64,000 nucleotides of DNA, from contig JACKQL020000031.1 of the NCBI GenBank assembly GCA_018296165.2, positions 558,001-622,000 on the forward strand. Direction: 5' to 3'. Under the pieces are notes generated by a model. It was not told the DNA's origin and ran no database searches. It saw nothing but the letters and a program-made list of their open reading frames with translations. Shown piece by piece: positions 46,272 to 58,699 of the stretch. How positions within the stretch are numbered: position 1 is the first letter of the stretch; each line of letters opens with the position of its first letter. Source of the DNA: Termitomyces sp. T153 (Eukaryota; Basidiomycota; Agaricomycetes; Agaricales; Lyophyllaceae). Position numbers and translations under genes: made by a program.

Positions 46272-47475
46272 TGTCATGACTCACTCCCTAGATTTCCAAT
46301 GTTGTTCCCAGCCTACTTGCTTCTCTAGAGTTCCTCTTCCAGTGCCCCAACAAACTCCCCAACCCTTGTACATCCTTCACACTCATTCTGGGTAACTCTG
46401 ACACTTCTCTAGCAAACTCTGATGGCCCCCTGGCCCATTCCAATACCTTCTTTGCAGCTATCAACACTTCTCCTGACTATCCTGAGCTCCAAGAACTCTC
46501 TCCCACTGTTTCTAACTCTGTCATATGTCACCAGCTCATCACCCTAGTTCACTCAACCTACTCTAGAGCACTATGATGACCTTGAGATGAATGATCCACA
46601 TTCTCAGCTGATTCTATTAGAATATTATTATAGCCCACCCCCTAATCACAACTGACACTCATTGACCTTATGTGGCTCTGTCAAGCCCCGCCACCACACT
46701 TGCTGTTCTCCAGAGCTCTCTAGTAGTCAGTATATAAGTTATAGAGTAGCTCCTTATACTCTAGTCTTGATATTGCCTTATCTGATGTGTTTCTGATTGT
46801 TTTTATCTCTTATTTTGTATTCTGTGTTATGTTTTCCTTTACTCTCAGTCTCCCAGCCTTCTCTCCATCTCCTAGTCTTGTCTTATCTCTATCTCTGTTA
46901 TCATTCTTGTTATCATTTTGTATCTCTGCCTCAATCTATTTTTGTTCTCATCTCAATCCTATTTTGACTCCTTTTCACTCCATTCAACTTTGCCTCATCT
47001 CCTTCAACTCCATTTCCATTACCATGCTCAAGTCCTTTCAACTTCAATGCCTTTATGAACTCTGTGCTCATAATTACAAACTCAACACTTTCCAAACCAA
47101 CTCCAGACCTCACTATTTGCTTGGCTCTGAAAGCTGTCAACCTCTATTAATCCCCTATCAAGCTCTGGCTCTGCTCCTATCACTTGTGTAGCCTCTGCTC
47201 CTATCACTTGTGTGGCCTCTGCTTACTCCACACCTACAATATTCATTTCTGAACTTGTACCTGATGTCCTGTCAGTTAGCCCCTTTCCCCACAACTCATC
47301 CCAGACTCCTCTGGACTACCCCAGACTTATTTAGATAACTCCTCATTGCTTATTCTCCCAAGTCCCCTGCATTTAGGACCTCTCCAAGTGCCTAGTTATT
47401 AGTACAAGGAATCATGTTTGCCTAATAAGGATTCACCTAATATAGCTAAGCGCACATGATTAGCAGAACCTGACA
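46272..47475 (+). repeat. 3' LTR of element C
   Basis: 1204 bp, TGTCATGACTC...CCTGACA, preceded by the purine tract and followed by the GATAT duplication. Confidence 0.87.
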
Positions 47476-47480
47476 GATAT
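47476..47480. repeat. Target-site duplication GATAT, right copy
   Basis: Identical to 39673-39677. Gypsy B pol sequence resumes directly after it. Confidence 0.85.
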
Positions 47481-50400
47481 GTGGCCAAGTAGGGGCAGAA
47501 AGAGCTGAACTTGGTGAATAAAACTATGTAATTGGTCAATTCAGTCCTTATAGACAGAGTTGTTGCTATCATCTGGAGTAGGGCTGCTAAGTTGTAGTAG
47601 GCATTGCAAAAGTCCATCAGGGCCATGGAAGGTACTTTTAGCATGGACAAGCTCAAAATAGAGTATAAAAATCACTAGAATCCAGTAGTTTATGCTAATG
47701 AAAGGCTAAATATCAGAGTTTTAAAGCATACTCTTAATGTAGCAAGCATTAACATCAATAATGAGGTTCTTGACTCCAATGAAGTATATTTACAAGGCCT
47801 AAAGGGCACAGTAAAGACCATAAAGTTTAAGCTTGAGCTGACTGAATTGAGACTCCTTATTGTTAAGGGTGATGGAACCAAAGTGGTTGTAGCAACATTT
47901 TTTGTGGCTGTTGCTTAAGCACTGACAAAGGTAGTAACCTATGGCAATATAAAAGATCCACTGCTAGGATAATGGAGTTAGGCAATTCATAATCAATGGG
48001 AACAAGGAACTTAGCATCTTGTAAAGCTTTAACAAAGTCTCACTAAGCATTGATCTGGTCTGGGCTGAATTCAAAGGGAACACCAACATGAGTAAGTTTT
48101 GTTAAGTTGTTAGTGTGGTGAGCAAAATTCTTGACAAAAATTCTGAGAACTCCAACTGTGCTCAGAAAAGCACAGAATTTGGATAGTAACTTACAAGAAT
48201 GACAGGGTTAGGTGATTCATAGTCAATGAGAACAAGGGGCTTAGTGTCTTGCAGAGCTTTGATAAGATCACTGCATGTTAAGCTGGTTGGGACTGAATTC
48301 CAAAGGAACATCAGATCAAGTAAGTTTTGTTAAATTATGAGTGCAATGGGCAAAGTTCTTAATAAAAATTCTAAGAACATCAACTGTGTCCAGAAAAGCC
48401 CAGACTTCAGATAACAACTTACAGGGGCCTTAGCACTCAAGTAGGGCTAAACAACTTTCATCCAGCAACTATGACTACTAGATATGCAAATGTATTCAAA
48501 GATTTTAAAGGTCAGGGTGCATAAGACAAGTTTGTAATCAGAAAATGTACCACTGCAGTACTTTATTTGCTAGAAAATTTGGTTAAGAAGTTCAAAGAAC
48601 TCCCAGAATGCTAAATAAATATTGGAGTTAGCATTATGCTTAGTGGGGACACCATCAATGAGTTTTCAGTCTTTGGGACCTTTGGTGCTAATGTCATCAA
48701 TGAAGCTGAGTATATTGTGAGGGATCTCAGGCTATAAGATAAAAGTAATGTTGTCATGGAAAATTAGCAGAGTTGGTCCAACCCATTAGTAAGGTCACTA
48801 AGCAAAGTGCACCAAAAGGGGTCTGAAACATTGTTCAATCCCATGATGCTGAGTCAATCAGTTATTTATCATAACCAATATAAAGGTCTAGTGTAGCACC
48901 ACAAATGTGTCCAGCAAAAAATTCAGCAATATGATCTGAGAAGGGGGGAACTCCAGAGTAATGAATGGTGACATAGTTTAGCAGCTCTAAACTGTGTATA
49001 ATCCAGAGCTTACCATTCTTCTTAATACAGAACCAACAAGATTGGTAAGCAGAGTTTGAGGGTTCATAAACACCAGCCTTGATCTTATCACTAATGGTTT
49101 CACATACTTCCTTTTCTAGGCTTAGGAGTATAGGGCAGTTGTGCTAAACTCAAGAGACATGGAGAATTGTTAGTATTCATATTGGGGGAAAGAAATTGGA
49201 GTGCAAGCTTTCTTTTTCAGAGTCTTCCTAAGAAAATGCCTTTTCTTGTTTAGCAACAAAGTTGATGAGTACATTAAGTTTGTCACTAGTAAGGAAACCC
49301 ATATTGTAATCTTTAACAAACTTTGCTAGTCAGTTGTTAGTGAATTGCTGGATTGGTACAAACAGTGGAGAATTCAGGTTGAGTGTCGGCATAGTTGCTA
49401 AAGGGTTATTAATAATGTGTTACTCAATTCTAAAGTCTTTGCTAATGTAACTGGTGACAGATTTGGTCTTCATAGCAATAGGTTTGTATTTCTTCTTTAC
49501 CTGGACACCTTTTCTTTTAGTGGGATTGTTAGCAACATATTGAGCAGAAAAAAAGATGTGCACATAGGTTGGGGTATTGTCTGTAATATTAGTATTGACT
49601 AGAAGTGTCTGTTCAAGAATTAAAGGAATAGGAGAATCAGTGGACACAAAATATGAACAAGATGGTATTGGGAAATTAGAGAGGTCACAAGCAGTAGCAT
49701 AGAGGTAAGCTAAAGTAGAGTCTGTCTGTATGCAAGATTCTGTAAGTAAAATGTCTTTGTCCAATTCACAAGAAGCTATACAAGTTGCTAGACCAGTTGA
49801 ATGGTTGTAGCTGATGATAGTTGCTATGTCATTATTGTTGTCATCAATCTCTTCAGTGATAAAAGCAATGGGATAGTTCTGTTTCATAGCAAACTCTTTA
49901 GCAATTATTTCCTTTAGATTTGCCTCATGAAAATGTCAGTATAGTGTGTTGCATATTAGAATTTGGATCAGTGATGATTATGGTGGTTTCAATGTTTCTA
50001 AGAGTATTAACTATGCTTCTAGTGATGACATCAAAGGAGCAGACAAGCAGGATTGCCATTAGCAGGGGACTGAAATACATAAATCTGAAGATACAATGTT
50101 AAATTGCTAATGGTACAAGGAACATTACAAGCAAGTCTTAGCAATCAATCCAAAGTTCCATTAGCACTTTGCATGTTCAGAACAATATTTGGGTTGCAGG
50201 ATAAGCCAAGGTTATTAGCAATTTCTGCAGACATGGAAATGATTTAAGAGCCACTATCAGTAATGCATTTTATTTCTTTTCAATTATCAATCAGCATCAT
50301 AATAGACCAGAGTAACTAAGAAATCTTAGTGACAGCAAGCACTACAGGCTCCTCTCTATAAAGTAGTGACTCTATGTAAGCCTTGACAAGGTCAACTAAT

Positions 50401-52596
50401 GCACCTTGGGCTTTGTCTAAAGTCAATTCTTTAGCAGTTGTAGCATTAGTTCCTAGCAAAAACTGGAGTTTATATAGCAAATGTAGGTAAAGCTTTTTCA
50501 AAGATGTTGCTTGGTGTTGGTGTTTGTACCAGCAAGTTGTCTAGGTGTAACAGCAGTCCTGAGTTGATTTCTAATATCCTATAACAGTGAGCAAAGTTTG
50601 CTGACTGATACTATGACCTTGGTGCTTAAAATCCATTAAAATACTGCTTTAAACTATTCAATGTCATAGATAGGTGGCATGGTTTAGTAAGCACCATTAT
50701 TAGCTTAGTTTGGGGCAGCAAAGTTTTAGTTAGCAGGTGGAACATAGCAACCTAGAATACCAGAAAATAGATGTACAGGAGACTGGCTAATATACTCCTT
50801 AGCAACTGGAGAGTTCTTAGCAACAGATCATTTGGTTGCTTTGCCTTTGTCAGCTGGCTTAGCAATAGGAGTTAGTACTGAGTCTGAAGAGTATGTGGTT
50901 GCTAGAGTGTTGCTAGTTGTTGAGTTGTGGTTGCTTTGGGAATGTTGTTAGTTGCTTGATAAAGTGCACAGGAGACTTGTACACAATCAAACTTTTTGCC
51001 TGATTATTGTAGAGCAACCAATTCTTGTTCTAAAGCCTTGATACATTCTTCCTTAGTTAGCAATCATCCCATAACAATGTGCTTTGCAATACCTTGTGAA
51101 TTAGCAACTGCTGCATAGCCACTTGCTTGGAATCAGGATTAGTATTTGATGATAGCTGGCCAGTAACAATTTGTCTTGGGTTGAGACAGCACTATTCTTT
51201 GATATATTCTATATAGAGTTACTTGCCAAAATAGTTAGGAATTATAGTGTCAAATAATAAGATAATTTTTTCTTTAGCATTGCAATGCCTTTTACCCTGT
51301 TGAATTATATGTTCCAGTTTGATATAAGTACCATAAAGTATAGTGTGACAAGTCTTGCCATAGAAGTGGCAAGAGTTATTGTTGGACTGCTGTTGGGGCT
51401 GGCTATTGTTGGTGAGGAGGGCTTTCAGGCATTCCAAGGTGCCAACAATTGCTGTGGTGGTTTCTAACTCAAGCATTTCATGTTTGGAAGTAAGAGACAG
51501 TGAAATGAGGATGTTGACTGCAGGCACTGAGATGATACTGAATGTGCTAGCAACATTGCTGTACTTTGTTGTTGTAGCTACTTTGTTGTTGTAGCTGTGT
51601 CAGTGCCTTTCAATACCCATTTAGCATCTTCAAAGACCTGGTCTATGTCATAAGGATCTTGGGGTGGTGATTGAGGAGTATAATTTTAAGAAGACAGACA
51701 ATTTTGAACCATAGAAACATGGGGATTCCTTATTGGACTTATTGGAAGAATGATGTTCTTTGTTTTGATAAAGTTTGCTGTTAGCAAGGAGCCACCAAGC
51801 AATACATTGGAAGTCTTGATAATAATCAGAAAACCTTCTTATTGTGAGTCTGCTGTTGAAAGTCTGATTGACAAGTTGTTTGAGATTGCCAAGGTTGTAA
51901 TGCATGCTAGCATCAGCACCAGCATACAACCTGAGTACTGCTGCTTTTCATTCCTGATAAGTGTAAGATTGGAGTGTGTTGTTACCAATCATTATATTGT
52001 TGGTGAGCCAAGCCAAGTTTTCACTGTGACATAAGAGACATAGCAAGCTGCATATTCTTTTTTTTTGAGTATCATCAGCAATACCACAGTTAGCAAAAAG
52101 ATACTCCAATTCCTTGAAGTACTGGAGGAGCTTTCTGGAGTGACTTTCATCCTACTTAAGCACAGTTGTGTCATTACAAGGAGGCATTTAAACATAACAA
52201 GCAACAGGATTGTTACTTATGTTAGCAATTGTTGGTTTTAACAGTGGAAGGAGGTTTTGGGTGCTGGTAGGCAAAGTGGGAATGGAATGTGCCTCAAAAA
52301 AGAAGATTGATGAGTTGGTTGCTGATAATGGCAATAGAGGAGCACTGAGAAAGCTTGCCACAAAAGCTCTTGAAAAGTTGCCAAGTATTTTGCTGACATC
52401 CAAGAGATTCCTAGCAATTTCTAATTTGTTAGCAAGAGGTCATGAGTGAATAGTTGGTGATAAACTATGGAGAGTCAACAGAGAATGATTCAGGAGTTTG
52501 CTAAAAGTTTTCAAGCAATGTTTTGCTTGAGCTCTGGCTTCTGATGGAATGATTACCTAAAAGACTCCTCATAGTTAATCATAGTTGGCTCCAAAA
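47481..52596 (-). pseudogene. Gypsy B gag, protease, reverse transcriptase and RNase H
   Basis: Minus strand, 5' to 3'. Gag (52200-51650: YFKELEYLFANCGIADDTQKK, then FSDYYQDF), a CCHC-like knuckle region (51450-51250: CHFYGKTCH, QQGKRHCNAKEKIIL), protease/linker (about 50500-49420, ending KKYKPIAMKTKSV and DFRIE). RT (about 49400-48650) reads KIKAGVYEPSNSAYQSCWF, LELLNYVTIHYSGVPPF, DHIAEFFAGH, LDLYIGYDK, FQTPFGALCLVTLLMGWTN. RNase H/connection runs to 47481, including STFHGPDGL-like remains. Part of the connection region is duplicated in tandem (47970-48425). This is the large agaricomycete Gypsy lineage, frameshifted and full of stops. Confidence 0.83.
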
Positions 52597-53327
52597 TGAT
52601 GTGCTCCTATGCTGCCTAGCTGCTATGCAGGAAAACAAAAGAAAAACTTAAACACTGGCAATCAGATAGAGTAGCTGGCAATAGGAAGTCATGAGGGTGA
52701 GTTAGTAGACATTCCAGAAAGCAAGAGCTAATGAATGTGAGGGCAATATAGGAGTCAAGTAAGAAATGTCACTATTGCTAGCCTAAGTTGCTAGACAGTA
52801 ATGTAGGATTGCTAAGTTGCTGAGTAATGAAGAAAAAAAGGAGTGGAGATAAAAGAGTTGCTAATGAGAGTCACTAAGAAGAGGAAGAGATAAGTTACTA
52901 AGAAAGGGGAACTAAGCAATAGGGAGCATAAGTGTTGGTAGAAATGGAGGGGAAGCAAAGTTACTAAGGACATGGAGGATGGATAAAAGAGGAGAACAAG
53001 AATATGGCCTTTAATATCTGTTTTTGAGTAAAAGTATTGTTGTCACTAAGTAATGTCACTAGCAATCATTACTAAAGAAAGGTTCTGACCTTATTGTTCT
53101 AGATTCAAAGGCTAGATTCCATGTGATGAGGCTTGTAATTCAGAAGTCTTGTGGTTACTAGAAAACCTGTGCAATGGCTACATTGTTCCAGACTTTGGAG
53201 CTAGATCCCACATAAGTATAAAGTTGCATGACTCATACATACTTGTGCTGTGTCCATATTAGATGCTGCCTAGATAAGATAGTTTGAGTTGTCAGTAATG
53301 ATGCTCAGCAACAGTTGGGTCTGATTA
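52597..53327 (-). repeat. LTR of Gypsy B (5' LTR)
   Basis: Plus strand starts TGATGTGCTCCTATGCTGCC, ends CTGATTA, about 730 bp. Direct repeat of 34736-35505. No matching 5-bp duplication was found outside the two LTRs (GCCAT against CTATT). Confidence 0.8.
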
Positions 53328-56120
53328 CTATTTAATATATCTTGGCAGCAGGAGTTGCTCATCTTATTCCTTCTTGCTATGTCAGGTCAGCAATAACCTG
53401 ATTCTATTCTAGTGGTATATATGGATCATATATACACCCACATAAGAGTTGGCTTTAGGATTGGTCTGTCCCAAATCCTCTACTCTCTTAGGTTAGAGGA
53501 ATCATTTCAATCCTTCTTCCCTGACTACTGCAATACCTCTACTTTAGTAGGTACTTGTTTAGCCAGTTTTGGCACTTTTGAGGGTTGCACTCTCCATTTT
53601 CCCTTTTGAAGAGTATTCAATACCAGTAGAGATGAGTAATTATCAAGCAGACTATTAGTTGCTCAAACCATGTCTTCATCTTTTATATTCTTTATAGTAG
53701 CATGCTTTATTTCACCAGCTAGTTAAGTCTGCTCATCACAGCACTTCTCCACTATATAAAACCATCAAAGACAGCAATCCACATCCTCCAGCTCCAATTG
53801 ATGAGCTGGAGTATCCACTCTATCAATAACTACTTAGTCATTCTGGAAGTCTAAGAGGACATTATGTGTCTCTATGAATGGTGCTTCCACAATTAAATTG
53901 CAGCAGTCAAATCAGCAATGTCCACCTAGACATTGTAGTATTTTCCAGAGACTTCCATGGTTATTCTGGCCCCATAATTTAATATAGAATGACTTTCAAT
54001 CATTTCTAGTTGCAGAGTGATTGATGTGGCCAGCAGAGCCACATGTATCCCAGCTACATGCACAAAAAATAACATGAGGCCTGAGGTAGTACTCTCTAAG
54101 TCCCACAGCATACATGCCTTATGGCTGTTAACATCCATCTAAGTGATGAGACATTCTTTATCTTGCACAGGCAGGACTGGCTGGTCTATAGCTTCTTTCA
54201 ATGCTATGATCCAAACCTTATGCATGCAAACCTTACTAGTAGGTTTTTGTGCTCTACTCTTGGTAGTAGGAACCTCAGTGAGGGAAAACAACCCCTCACT
54301 ATCACAACTCCAAGTGTAATAATTTTTTTTGTATGTTTCCAATTTGATATACTTCTCATCCTTGGTCTGAGCTCCATCGGACTCATCCACTTATTCACCA
54401 TTGACTTCACCAGGATTATTATCCTGTTTATCATTGGCATCTCTCACATCTGCAGAGCAGCAGTGTGTGTGGCTCACACAAACATGCAAGAAGCTGGTTG
54501 ATCCTGCTCCCTGTATCCTTGGGCAAAATAGCTGACCTTCCAGCACTTATAGCAAATTGTCTGGCATCTTTGCCTGGTTGACCCAATGCTATGGCCAACA
54601 TGTTTTTCCTGTAGCAAGATGCTTTCTTGCTACTTGCACTGCTCTAGTAGGCTGAGGAGGCACTTGGGCCCCACTAGTCTATGGAGCCAATGATCTCAGG
54701 GCCAGCCATACTGCTAGTCTCTTTACTATTTTGGGCAGCTGTGGGCAGGCATCTTTTCTTGCCAGCTCTGTTTGCTTGGCTAGGGCAGCCCCAAATTTGC
54801 AAGACTGCACTGCAGCCAACAACACAGTTTGCTCAGATCAAACTTTTATGCTGCACTCTGAGTAATGCACAGCAGTCTTATACTTTTTTTGTAGGTCTTA
54901 GCCTCCAGACAAATTCCTCTATAGTATTCACTTCAAGAAGAAGTTAGCCATTGCATATCAGTATGACAAGCATGTCAAAGAGTATCTCCAATTTGTCCAG
55001 AAATATAGCTATGTTTTAAGCATGGTCTAGTAGGGCATCATAAAAGCCCTGCACTTTCTCTTTGATTGCATACACTGCATTGTAGATTGTGGAATGCATC
55101 ACAGGCATCCTGCATTGTTGAGGGTTGTACAATTTAATTGTACAAATTGAGGATTACATCCTCAAACCTCCAGTGGGACTGAGTCTTGTTGACATGAATC
55201 ATATGTTGTAGATATCACTTCAGCATGCCTGTTACTAGAAAGTCTATAAGAATTAGGACTTTCTTGTATTTGCACTCATTCCTACTATATTGAGCTACTG
55301 TATCAAACATATAAATGTTTATAAGCTAGTTTTCAAGTTCACTAAACTTGGCTAATCTGGCATATGAGGTGATTGTCTTAGATGGATCACTTTCCCTAGG
55401 TCTAGGATTGCCAGCCAAACAGCAAGCCATTGCTCCATCACTACTCTTAAACAATCATGCATTGTCTAGTAGTAATACTCATGAGCTTCTTCCACTTTTG
55501 AAGTGCAAATCATCCATGTTGTTGTAGAGGCATCAAAAATCTTTACAGTTGTTTCTCAGAGAGGGCTGTTGTCCTCCTCCTATCAGCTATTAGTTCTACA
55601 GATGTAGGATCCACATCTTCATTCCCATTATTATAGGGAGGACTATCTAATCCCCATTATTATAGGGAGGACTATCTAATCCTCCAAGATTTGAAGAGAC
55701 CCTCCTGAAAGCTGATGGTGGTTCTTGATCTGTATAGGGTAGTTCTTGTCCAAGTCCTCTACTACCTCCTCATAGGACTGGTAGTCCCTGACATGGCACA
55801 GGAAATGGAGTAGGACTTTGATCAACTTCTGGAAATCCTCATTAAGGGTCTTCACCACTTTCATCTGAGTGGCCAAACCTACTTGGAGAGTTACTCTCTC
55901 CTTGGCCTACCTGCCCAAAATACACAACAGAACTAGTCCTAGTCCTAGCATGCATACTTTTCACTGGGGAGTGGCTGTTGCACTTCTGAACTTTTAGTAG
56001 CTGCATATATTTAAGTAAAATGTACTCTTCAGGCTATGTATTATAGGTGGTGTCCCTTTGAAACACTACTCCTTGATCATCTACAGAGAACTGTTCAAAG
56101 TTCTCTTGCTTCTTACATGC
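53328..56120 (-). pseudogene. Ty3/Gypsy element G, gag and protease part
   Basis: Minus-strand remnants of the element whose RT lies at 33847-34735. Gag-like frames (55876-55676: KVVKTLNEDFQKLIKVLLHF, EDLDKNYPI), a zinc knuckle near 54590-54520 (ICYKCWKVSYFAQGYRE), and a protease-like region near 54000-53930 (HSILNYGARITM, KYYNV), then degenerate linker sequence toward 53328. A 28-29-bp tandem pair sits at about 55624-55681. All frames are broken. Confidence 0.65.
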
Positions 56121-56184
56121 TGATGGCATCTGTTGCTGCCTAAATACCATGCAGAAAAAACAACAATTAGCAGTTTTATAAATA

Positions 56185-57782
56185 CAGTGGCTCAAAAAAA
56201 AATGTCTCAATGTTTTATACTTTTTAAAAGATGACATTGGCATAAAAGGTTGGAAGTATTTGAAATTCTGGTTAATTCATGTAAAATACTATGGCATCAT
56301 AGCTACAAATTGCATCTTAGTTCATGTAATTTAAATAAAAATGCGTGGGGTAATGGCCATTTTAAAATATTCACTCATTGGGACAGTTTTTTGAGCATCT
56401 TTAATTTTGGTATCTAGTACTTTGTATGTCCTCCATTTGCCTTGATAACTGCTTGAATCCTTCTAGGCATGCTTTTTATCAGTTTTTGGCATACCTCTGC
56501 TGGTATTCCATCCCATTCTTTTGCAACTCTCTCCCACATTTCATGCACACCATGAGGTGTTTTATACTGCTTAAGCTGCTTTTTGAGGTACTCCCAGAGG
56601 TGTTCAATAGGATTAAGATTAGGGGATTGGGCTGGCCACTAGAAGACATCAAAGTTGTTGTCTTCAAACCACTTGTTAGCCCTCTTGGAGTTGTGTTTGA
56701 GGTTATTGTCCTGTTGAAAGTAGTGGGCACCCTTCTTGATCTCCAACTTTTCAAAGCTCTCCTTTGCTCCATCATCCAAGATTTCACAGTATTGCTCTGC
56801 ATTTATGATTCCCACTACCACTACTAGCTTTCCTACCCCATTCTAACTCATACAACCTCATACTACAAGATTGTTCCCTCCTCCATGTTTCACAGTATAT
56901 GTAGTGGTTTGGTTTGAAATGCCTTCTTCTTATAGCCTCCAGACATACTGCTTTCTATCTGACCCAATCCTGTTAATCTTTGTCTCATCTGTCCATAACA
57001 CTCTTTTCCAGTCCTCCACAATCTAGTTCTGATGCTCTTGAGCTCATTTAAGTCATAGTTAACAATGTCTAGCTTTGAGCATAGGAACTTTCCTCTTTGT
57101 AGCAGAATAATACCCCTCCTCCTTCAGAATATTCCAGATAGTCTGAGAAGAGACAGGTTGGAAATGATGTTGTTAATAAAATTAGTGGCCTGAATAGCTG
57201 TCTCCTAGTCAAGATTTGTTGAATAATAGCCTGTTTATCACATAGAGTAAGCTGAGCTAGATGGCCTCCAGGATGGTTTTCCTTGTCCACCTCCAACTCT
57301 CTACCAATCCTCCCAATAGTAGACTTCCCTAGACCAATTTGAGCTTCAATCTGATGCAGGGAATACTCTTGAGCAAGGAAAGAAGCAACAGTAGAGCATT
57401 GTGTAGAAGAAGTAGCTTTTATGATAGTGGTTAAAGGTCAAGGTGTAGTTCAACCAACTTGAACAACTCTCAAATATAGCCAAACATAGTCACATGACTC
57501 TGTTAATATTCCCACATGCAACTTACTCTTTATTTCTGACTAAAATAAGGATAAACCTGCAAAACTAAGGATGCTCAAAAAACTGTCCCAAAGAGTGAAT
57601 ATTTTAAAATGGCCATTACCCCATCAATTTTGATTTGAATTACATAAGCTAAGATGCAATTTGTAGCTATGATGCCATAGTATTTTACATGATTTAAGCA
57701 GGATTTTTAATACTCTCAATCCTTCATGCCAATGTCATCTTTCAAAAAGTATAAAACATTGGGACAGTTTTTTGAGCCATTG
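56185..57782 (-). mobile_element. Tc1/mariner element, 1.6 kb, full length but decayed
   Basis: Flanked by TA (56183-56184 and 57783-57784). Terminal inverted repeats are about 215 bp (56185-56400 and 57571-57782), and each ends inwardly with an inverted copy of its own tip (GGGACAGTTTTTTGAGC). The transposase reads on the minus strand: DNA-binding part (LHQIEAQIGLGKSTIGRI-like), LWTDETK-equivalent region, YCEILDDGAKESFEKLEIKK, the second catalytic Asp in FQQDNNLKHNSKRANKWFEDN, and a PNLNPIEHLWEYLKKQLK-type segment with the last acidic residue in a shifted frame. Several stops and shifts, so inactive. Confidence 0.87.
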
Positions 57783-57964
57783 TAGAGTACAAACAGACTA
57801 TAGTAAGTGGAGGGTGAAAGTCAAGTTAGGTCTCAGAAAGCCTGCTTAATATAAAAGAGGCATTAAGTTGCTAGTGCAAAGTCAATAGAAATGATAGTGA
57901 AATGGAAGAAGAGAACTCCATGAATAAACCCAACTAGAATAGAGCTAATGCTGCTAGATGAGAG

Positions 57965-58184
57965 TTACTAGCAAAACAGTGCTAAGGATGAGCACTAAGA
58001 ATAGCAAAGAGGGCATTAGCAAAAGGGAATGATAACAAAACAAAACTAGCCATAAGTACTAGTGTTAAATGTGGTTACTAGCAAAACAGTGCTAAGGATG
58101 AGCACTAAGAATAGCAAAGAGGACATTAGCAAAAGGGAATGATAACAAAGCAAAACTAGCCATAAGTACTAGTGTTAAATGTGG
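57965..58184. repeat. 110-bp tandem duplication in the F LTR
   Basis: Two adjacent 110-bp units (57965-58074, 58075-58184), starting TTACTAGCAAAACAGTGCTA, with only about two differences. The second F LTR has the unit once. Confidence 0.85.
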
Positions 58185-58699
58185 ACTTGGCAAAATAGTA
58201 TCCAAAAGTAGTACTAATTGAGCAAAATGACAAGAATGCTAACTTAATAAAGAGAGCACTAAAGCAATAGAAGAAGTTTTAAAGTCACTAGACTCAGATC
58301 TGAAGTCTGAGGCTAACAACAAGGTGCAATTCTTCAATATTGTATAGAAATCATAATAGTATTTATAGTAAGCAAGAGTAATAAAGGAATCAATAATAGT
58401 GAAAAGAGTTACTAGCAATATAAGCAAATCAGAAGGAATGGCTTGTGAAAGTCAATAACCCAAACTGTAGCTAAATTCAACACCTGGAATGACAGCCAGT
58501 ATACTAGTTGCTAGAGTGGCACATATTAAAAAGAATAAGATCAAATCAAGAAATAATGAAACTATATCAATAATACTAAGAATGGGAATATCATCAGTGA
58601 TTTCACTAAGAGATTGCTGAAGATCACTAGGATATAAAAGGGAGAAGTCATTTGATGGGCTGAGGGTCTAGGCCATATATGACAAAGTTATGTGACCAT

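Larger units (their letters stand above)
39678..47475 (+). mobile_element. Element C: 7.8-kb LTR element nested in Gypsy B
   Basis: Bounded by direct repeats of about 1.19 kb (39678-40863 and 46272-47475), starting TGTCATRACT and ending CCTGAYA, with an exact 5-bp duplication GATAT outside. A tRNA-Met-like primer site follows the left LTR and a purine tract GAAGAGGGGGTGA (46259-46271) precedes the right one, so it is plus-oriented. The 5.4-kb interior shows no reverse transcriptase, integrase or protease that I can recognise, which suggests a large non-autonomous derivative. The plus strand is strikingly C-rich over G. Insertion splits Gypsy B between integrase and RNase H. Confidence 0.85.

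Noticed and set aside
34731..53332. Target-site duplication for Gypsy B
   Set aside because: GCCAT and CTATT do not match, and shifting the LTR edges by a few bases gave no match either.
53926..54501. Possible host gene from frames on both strands
   Set aside because: The minus strand fits degraded Gypsy G protease and gag; the plus frames are its shadows.
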